DNA of 10,177 nucleotides from Candidatus Galligastranaerophilus intestinigallinarum (lineage in GTDB: Bacteria > Cyanobacteriota > Vampirovibrionia > Gastranaerophilales > Gastranaerophilaceae). The notes below the pieces were generated by a model. The model saw only the letters and a list, made by a program, of their open reading frames with translations, had not been told where the DNA came from and did not search any database. The stretch's first letter is position 1. Each line of letters begins with the position of its first letter. The translations under genes were made by a program, and so were the position numbers. Positions 6,684 through 10,177 of the stretch are shown here, piece by piece. The stretch spans positions 1 to 10,177 of the forward strand of contig DVKW01000213.1 of the NCBI GenBank assembly GCA_018715855.1. Direction: 5' to 3'.

Positions 6684-6689
6684 TATAAT
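6684..6689 (+). promoter_or_regulatory. -10 box placed for a leaderless start (solute-binding gene)
   Basis: A perfect TATAAT ends six bases before the ATG at 6696, so the usual start point falls on the A of the ATG. A TTGAAT (6663-6668, spacer 15) is the best -35 and lies inside rarA. An in-frame TAG (6681-6683) leaves no room for a longer protein, and there is no Shine-Dalgarno sequence. Confidence 0.6.
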
Positions 6690-6696
6690 TTTACCA
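6688..6696 (-). promoter_or_regulatory. Extended -10 placed for a leaderless start (rarA)
   Basis: On the minus strand TGG-TAAAAT occupies 6696 down to 6688, and the hexamer ends six bases before the rarA ATG (6681). The predicted start point is the A of that ATG. It overlaps the opposite-strand TATAAT by two bases. No clear -35 is seen. Confidence 0.55.
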
Positions 6697-7901
6697 TGGT
6701 AAAAAAATCTGTTTTTGTAATAGGCTTTTTAATTTTAATTTTGGGGTTGTTTTTCATTTTTCAAAATAAGAAAAATGAAGAAAAAACATTTTCTTTTTGG
6801 ACAATTCAATTGAAAACGCCAGCGGGCGATATTATTAACAAAAACATTGAAAAATTTAAAAAGCTTCACCCTGATATAAAAGTTGTTTGGGTGGATATTC
6901 CAATTGCAGAAGCGCAAAAAAGAACAATAGCTTCAATTTTAGGGGGCAATCCGCCCGATTTAATTAACCTAAACCCTGAATTTTCCCTTTCTTTAGCACA
7001 AAAAAACACTCTTGAATTTTTCAATGAAGCTGATGCTAAAAATTTTAATGAAGGTTTAGTTAATAAATTAAAATATGACGGTAAAATTTATGCGCTTCCT
7101 TTTTATGCAACAAGTGCAGTTACCATTTTAAATAAAGAAAAATTTAAAAATTGCAAAATAAATTTAAAAACTTATGATGACATTTTAAAATTATCCTCTT
7201 GCAAAAACCCGCCCGTTTTTGGGGCAAGCTTAAATGAAGGGGACAGTTTTTCTAAAATTTTAAATAAATATGATGTTAATTCAAAAACATTAAATGAAAA
7301 AAACCTAAAAAACGTTTATTTTAAATTTTACGATATGAACAAAAACGGGCTTTTATTAAAAGATACCTTAACTATTACGCACAGAGAAAACATTGAAAAA
7401 TATATGTCAGGGTCTGCCTCTTTTATAGTTGCAGGCAGCAATTTTATTTCAATGATAAAAGAAAATGCGCCTACCATTTACAATAATTCAATTCTTTTGC
7501 CGCAATTAACAGGTAGCAACGGTGAATATGACATATCAATTATGAATTTTATAATTCCAAAAAAAGCAAAAAATAAAGAATATGCAAAAGAATTTATAAA
7601 TTTAATGACTGATTACAAAAGCCAAATGGCATTAGCCAAAAAAACAAATGTTCTTCCTGCAAATAAAATTGCTTTAAATGATGACTATTTTAAAAATTGC
7701 GATAGTGAACTTATGGAAAATGCAAGGTGTATTGCAGCAAAACAATTGAATAACCCGATAAAAAATGATTTTGGCTATAAAAATAAAAAAGAAATAAATG
7801 ATACAATTAATAATTACCTTGAAATTCTTTTGTTGAAAGGAAAAGGGGAATTTATGGCAGAAGAATTACATAAAAAATTAACAGAATTTATTCAAAATTA
7901 G
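6696..7901 (+). CDS. ABC-type extracellular solute-binding protein, family 1
   Basis: A 401-residue periplasmic-type binding protein of the sugar-binding family 1 fold. M-V-K-K followed by a hydrophobic run to about residue 22 gives an export signal. No lipobox cysteine is present and the run ends in Q-N-K-K-N, so it may be an uncleaved membrane anchor. Family features are F-W-T-I at 34-37, the I-E-K-F-K-K-L-H-P-D-I-K-V region (51-63), G-G-N-P-P-D-L-I-N-L (83-92) and D-G-K-I-Y-A-L-P-F (128-136). The C-terminal A-K-E-F-I-N-L-M-T segment and L-P-A-N also fit. The ligand is probably a sugar or oligosaccharide, but the sequence cannot name it. No permease or ATPase gene lies beside it, so it must work with a transporter encoded elsewhere. 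The gene appears leaderless. rpsT follows after 107 bases. Confidence 0.88.
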   Translation: MVKKSVFVIGFLILILGLFFIFQNKKNEEKTFSFWTIQLKTPAGDIINKNIEKFKKLHPDIKVVWVDIPIAEAQKRTIASILGGNPPDLINLNPEFSLSLAQKNTLEFFNEADAKNFNEGLVNKLKYDGKIYALPFYATSAVTILNKEKFKNCKINLKTYDDILKLSSCKNPPVFGASLNEGDSFSKILNKYDVNSKTLNEKNLKNVYFKFYDMNKNGLLLKDTLTITHRENIEKYMSGSASFIVAGSNFISMIKENAPTIYNNSILLPQLTGSNGEYDISIMNFIIPKKAKNKEYAKEFINLMTDYKSQMALAKKTNVLPANKIALNDDYFKNCDSELMENARCIAAKQLNNPIKNDFGYKNKKEINDTINNYLEILLLKGKGEFMAEELHKKLTEFIQN

Positions 7902-7906
7902 CCCCC

Positions 7907-7935
7907 TTGAAAAATAAAATATTTTAGAATAAAAT
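7907..7935 (+). promoter_or_regulatory. Promoter of rpsT
   Basis: TTGAAA (7907-7912) and TAAAAT (7930-7935) are separated by 17 bases. The start would be near 7942, giving a leader of about 67 bases ahead of rpsT. The -35 begins six bases after the stop of the preceding gene, and no terminator separates them, so some readthrough is possible. Confidence 0.6.
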
Positions 7936-7964
7936 TTTTATACTCACACATATCCTCTGTATGC

Positions 7965-7982
7965 AGATAAAATAATTTATCT
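7965..7982 (+). promoter_or_regulatory. Small hairpin in the rpsT leader
   Basis: AGATAAA and TTTATCT form a perfect 7-bp stem with a four-base loop (ATAA). It ends 11 bases before the AAGGAG ribosome binding site (7994-7999). It could affect rpsT translation, but the stem is AT-rich and weak. Confidence 0.35.
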
Positions 7983-8008
7983 AAAACAGAAAAAAGGAGA
8001 AAAACAAA

Positions 8009-8278
8009 ATGGCAAATATTAAATCTGCTATAAAAAGAGTTCTTGTAGCAAAAAGAAACGAAGAAAGAAACGTTGCTTTCAAATCTTCAATTAAAACTGC
8101 AGTTAAAAAAGCTTTAGCATTAGCTAACGGTGAAGACAAAGAAGCATTGAACAAAGCTTTATCAAAAGTTTACCAATTGTGCGATAAAGCAGTTTCAAAA
8201 GGCATTCTTCACAAAAACACAGCTGCAAGAAAAAAATCAAGATTAACTCTTGCAATTAATAAATTACAAGCAAAATAG
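8009..8278 (+). CDS. rpsT: Small ribosomal subunit protein bS20
   Basis: An 89-residue ribosomal protein S20, normal length for the family. It binds 16S rRNA early in 30S assembly. The N-terminus M-A-N-I-K-S-A-I-K-R is diagnostic, and the helical, lysine-rich body ends with the conserved K-G-I-L-H-K-N-T-A-A-R-K-K-S-R-L region (64-79). A strong ribosome binding site AAGGAG lies nine bases before the ATG. It is expressed from its own promoter and followed at once by a terminator, a single-gene unit as in many bacteria. Its codons look more selected than its neighbours', for example repeated GCT/GCA alanine codons, as expected for a highly expressed gene. Confidence 0.98.
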   Translation: MANIKSAIKRVLVAKRNEERNVAFKSSIKTAVKKALALANGEDKEALNKALSKVYQLCDKAVSKGILHKNTAARKKSRLTLAINKLQAK

Positions 8279-8297
8279 TTAATCATTTGCTATTTTT

Positions 8298-8330
8298 AAA
8301 AAGCCGGCGCCTCATTAACGCCGGTTTTTT
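8298..8330. terminator. Bidirectional intrinsic terminator
   Basis: A GC-rich core stem CCGGCG (8304-8309) pairs with CGCCGG (8319-8324) around a nine-base loop. It is flanked by an A tract on the left and six Ts on the right (8325-8330). It ends rpsT and, on the minus strand, the SIS gene whose stop is at 8332-8334. Confidence 0.92.
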
Positions 8331-8331
8331 G

Positions 8332-9354
8332 CTATTTAACAACTTTTTTTAAACCCGTTGGCTTATCAACGTCTAAATTAAGGCTTGTTGCAATTTTTAA
8401 GGCTAAAAGCTGAATTATAACAGTTATTGCACAAATTTTTGAAATTTCATATTTGTAGCTATTGAATATAATTGCATTTTTAGATTTTATTTTTTTATCC
8501 GTTATTGAAAAAATTTGGGGGTGAAAATCTTTTTTAATTTTATCAAGCGTATTTTTTTCAAAATCAGATAAATCTGATGTAAAAATTTCAATTAAGGTTT
8601 TACTTTTGTTTAAAACTGCCGTATGCCCATGGAGAAATTCGCCCGTGGGGTAGGCTGTAGTATCTATATAAGATGTTTCTTTTATTTTAAGCGAAGCTTC
8701 TTTTGCAAGAATATAGCCAAAATTGTAGCCTATAATTGAAATTTTTTTCTTTTTGGAAAGTTTTTTTGCAATAGAATCTATCAAAAAAGAATTTTTTATA
8801 GTTTCATTAATTGCTTTAATTGCTTCGTTTAATTCATATGAAGGGGCAGGTTTATTTGCAAAATAAAGGGCTAAAAGCCACAAAACAACAACACAAGCTA
8901 AGAAAGATTTTGTTGCTGCAATTGAATTTTCAATATCTGCCATAACATCTATTTTATAATCAGATGAATTATAAATTGTGGAATTAGAATTATTAACAAT
9001 GGCTAAAGTTTTGCCCCCTTCTTTTTTTACAATATCAAGGGCGCATTTTGTATCATAGGTTTCACCTGATTGGCTTACAAAAACGTATAAAGTTTCTTTA
9101 TTAATTGTTTTTGTTGTATTTGAAATAAATTCTGAAGCGTATTCAAAAGTTATAATTTTATCTGAATAAAATTCAAAAAATTTATGCCCCAATCTTATTG
9201 CATTATAAGAAGAACCCGAGGCTATAAATTTTATTGAAGTAAAATTTGTTGGAATTTCTTTAAAATTTATTGAACCATTCAAAATTAGAGAGTTTTTAAT
9301 TTTCTCTAAAACGCTTCCTTGTTCAAAAATTTCTTTTTCCATTTTGGTTTTCAT
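8332..9354 (-). CDS. SIS-domain sugar-phosphate isomerase/deaminase-like protein
   Basis: A 340-residue double-SIS protein that resembles the isomerase half of GlmS without the glutaminase domain. The N-terminal M-E-K-E-I-F-E-Q aligns with the start of that half. Phosphosugar-binding motifs are A-S-G-S-S-Y-N-A (45-52), E-Y-A-S-E-F (71-76), S-Q-S-G-E-T-Y-D-T (94-102) and A-A-T-K-S-F (146-151). The second SIS domain has K-E-A-S-L-K-I-K-E-T-S-Y (218-229) and A-Y-P-T-G-E-F-L-H-G (234-243). The C-terminal D-K-P-T-G-L-K-K-V (330-338) matches the end of this group. Without glutaminase it cannot take ammonia from glutamine, so an AgaS/FrlB-like deaminase or isomerase acting on an amino-sugar or glycated-amine phosphate is more likely; the substrate is unknown. 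The start M1 is chosen over M5 by the -10 position and an in-frame stop three bases upstream. Confidence 0.85.
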   Translation of the reverse strand: MKTKMEKEIFEQGSVLEKIKNSLILNGSINFKEIPTNFTSIKFIASGSSYNAIRLGHKFFEFYSDKIITFEYASEFISNTTKTINKETLYVFVSQSGETYDTKCALDIVKKEGGKTLAIVNNSNSTIYNSSDYKIDVMADIENSIAATKSFLACVVVLWLLALYFANKPAPSYELNEAIKAINETIKNSFLIDSIAKKLSKKKKISIIGYNFGYILAKEASLKIKETSYIDTTAYPTGEFLHGHTAVLNKSKTLIEIFTSDLSDFEKNTLDKIKKDFHPQIFSITDKKIKSKNAIIFNSYKYEISKICAITVIIQLLALKIATSLNLDVDKPTGLKKVVK

Positions 9355-9360
9355 ATTTTA

Positions 9361-9366
9361 ATTATA
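9361..9366 (-). promoter_or_regulatory. -10 box placed for a leaderless start (SIS gene)
   Basis: A perfect TATAAT on the minus strand ends six bases before the ATG at 9354, so the predicted first transcribed base is the A of the ATG. The six bases between read TAAAAT, with an in-frame TAA, and there is no Shine-Dalgarno sequence. No convincing -35 is seen. Confidence 0.55.
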
Positions 9367-9379
9367 ACCTCTTTTTATT

Positions 9380-9388
9380 TGATAAAAT
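9380..9388 (+). promoter_or_regulatory. Extended -10 placed for a leaderless start (hemW)
   Basis: TGA-TAAAAT is an extended -10 whose hexamer (9383-9388) ends six bases before the ATG at 9395. The hexamer contains an in-frame TAA, so translation cannot begin upstream. The intervening AGTCTT is not a ribosome binding site. Confidence 0.6.
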
Positions 9389-9394
9389 AGTCTT

Positions 9395-10177
9395 ATGGTT
9401 GAATATTCATACATTCATATACCCTTTTGCAGGCAAAAGTGCAAATATTGCGCATTTGTTTCTTATGTAAATTTAAATTTTATTGATGAATATATAAAAG
9501 CCCTTATTTTTGAAATTAAAAATACATATAAAAATGAACCTCAAAAAACCGTTTATTTTGGGGGCGGCACGCCTTCCATTTTAAGTTACGGCAAAATAGC
9601 TGAAATCTTGAATTGTTTCAAATTTGAAAAAAACCCTGAAATAACCGTTGAAATTAACCCTGAAAATGCAAATAGAGAATATTTGAAGGGTTTATTTGAT
9701 ATTGGTGTGAACAGAATAAGCGTTGGCATTCAAACGTTTGATGATGAAATTTTAAAAAATATCGGAAGGCGCCACAGTTCAAAAACGGCAATAAAAGTTA
9801 TTGAAGAATTAAAAAATGTCGGGTTTAAAAATATTAGCATTGATTTAATGTATGGGCTTCCAAATCAAACAATTAAAAAATGGGAATACGACCTAAAAAT
9901 TACAAAAAGCCTTGATATAGAACACCTTTCTACTTATGGCTTAAAAATAGAAGATAAAACATATTTTGCAAAATTCCCGCCAAAAAAATTGCCAAATGAA
10001 GACCTTCAAGCAAAAATGTATGAAATTTTATTGGATGAAATGAAACATTTTTACCACTATGAAATTTCAAACTTTGCAAAAAATGAAGATTTTATATCAA
10101 AACACAATATAAATTATTGGAATCTAAACCCTTATTATGGTTTTGGCGCTTCTGCTTCAGGGTTTGTTAATAATAAA
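9395..10177 (+). CDS. hemW: HemW-like radical SAM protein (partial, 3' end off window)
   Basis: The first 261 codons of a radical SAM enzyme of the HemW (formerly HemN-like) group; the full protein is usually about 375-400 residues. The iron-sulfur motif H-I-P-F-C-x3-C-x2-C (C12, C16, C19) is followed by A-F rather than the x-C of true HemN, which points to HemW, a haem chaperone, and not coproporphyrinogen dehydrogenase. Further motifs are Y-F-G-G-G-T-P-S (54-61), E-I-N-P-E (86-90), R-I-S-V-G-I-Q-T-F (107-115), G-R-R-H-S (124-128) and I-D-L-M-Y-G-L-P (149-156). The last residues, H-N-I-N-Y-W then Y-Y-G-F-G-A, fit the H-N-x-x-Y-W region that precedes the C-terminal HemN_C domain. The gene is divergent from the SIS gene with 40 bases between start codons and appears leaderless. 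Confidence 0.93.
   Translation, partial: MVEYSYIHIPFCRQKCKYCAFVSYVNLNFIDEYIKALIFEIKNTYKNEPQKTVYFGGGTPSILSYGKIAEILNCFKFEKNPEITVEINPENANREYLKGLFDIGVNRISVGIQTFDDEILKNIGRRHSSKTAIKVIEELKNVGFKNISIDLMYGLPNQTIKKWEYDLKITKSLDIEHLSTYGLKIEDKTYFAKFPPKKLPNEDLQAKMYEILLDEMKHFYHYEISNFAKNEDFISKHNINYWNLNPYYGFGASASGFVNNK

Noticed and set aside
7915..7926. Palindrome TAAAATATTTTA between the solute-binding gene and rpsT, as a terminator or operator
   Set aside because: It has no loop and consists only of A and T. It falls inside the rpsT promoter spacer and is easily expected by chance here.
8332..9354. Calling the SIS gene glmS
   Set aside because: There is no N-terminal Cys-glutaminase domain and the frame is closed by a stop three bases before the start, so it is not a full GlmS or a simple truncation.
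9395..10177. Calling the last gene coproporphyrinogen dehydrogenase (hemN)
   Set aside because: The residues after the third cluster cysteine are A-F and not x-C, and the later motifs fit HemW, which lacks this enzyme activity.
1..10177. Mobile element, prophage, CRISPR or defence island
   Set aside because: No transposase, integrase, terminal repeats, target duplications, spaced direct repeats or known defence domains are visible. Gene content and composition are uniform.

Overview
The window is about 10 kb of very AT-rich, tightly packed bacterial chromosome. It holds ten complete genes, with an eleventh running off the right edge. Everything uses the standard code. I see no mobile element, CRISPR array, tRNA or rRNA, and no gene-free stretch over 160 bases. 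The best guess for the source is an uncultured gut-type bacterium of the Gastranaerophilales (Vampirovibrionia/Melainabacteria, non-photosynthetic relatives of Cyanobacteria). The base for this is the low GC content, the anaerobe gene set (rubrerythrin, PerR, HemW-type radical SAM enzyme) and two lysine/alanine-rich proteins with an N-terminal F-x-G motif, a style I associate with that group. This placement is an inference; a low-GC clostridium-like host is the main alternative.

Layout, left to right. Bases 3-275 encode a small TSCPD-domain protein. Bases 294-1407 form an oxidative-stress operon: a promoter, an 11-1-11 palindrome over the predicted transcription start, perR, rubrerythrin and a terminator. 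A small coiled-coil protein (minus strand, 1421-1681) meets this operon tail to tail. Bases 1784-4092 carry a GH38 alpha-mannosidase-like gene with a TTG start. Two coupled minus-strand genes of unknown function (4114-5310) follow. The minus-strand rarA/mgsA gene (5467-6681) lies divergent from an ABC-type solute-binding protein gene (6696-7901). Next is rpsT (ribosomal protein S20) with its own promoter and terminator. A minus-strand SIS-domain sugar isomerase-like gene (8332-9354) is divergent from a HemW-like gene (9395 to the edge).

How the genes fit together. perR and rbr make a self-contained peroxide sensing and detoxification unit. The mannosidase, the solute-binding protein and the SIS protein could all serve sugar uptake and catabolism, but they are not in one operon and each has its own promoter, so a shared pathway is only a suggestion. 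rarA, rpsT and hemW are housekeeping genes.

The most interesting signal is in the start regions. Four genes (rarA, the solute-binding protein, the SIS gene and hemW) each have a -10-like hexamer ending exactly 6 bases before the ATG. This puts the predicted first transcribed base on the A of the start codon. None has a Shine-Dalgarno sequence, and each has an in-frame stop within 12 bases upstream. perR, rbr, the GH38 gene, the two F-x-G genes and rpsT do have Shine-Dalgarno sites. The window therefore appears to mix leaderless and leadered genes, and the rarA/solute-binding pair shares a 14-base intergenic gap with two overlapping -10 boxes.
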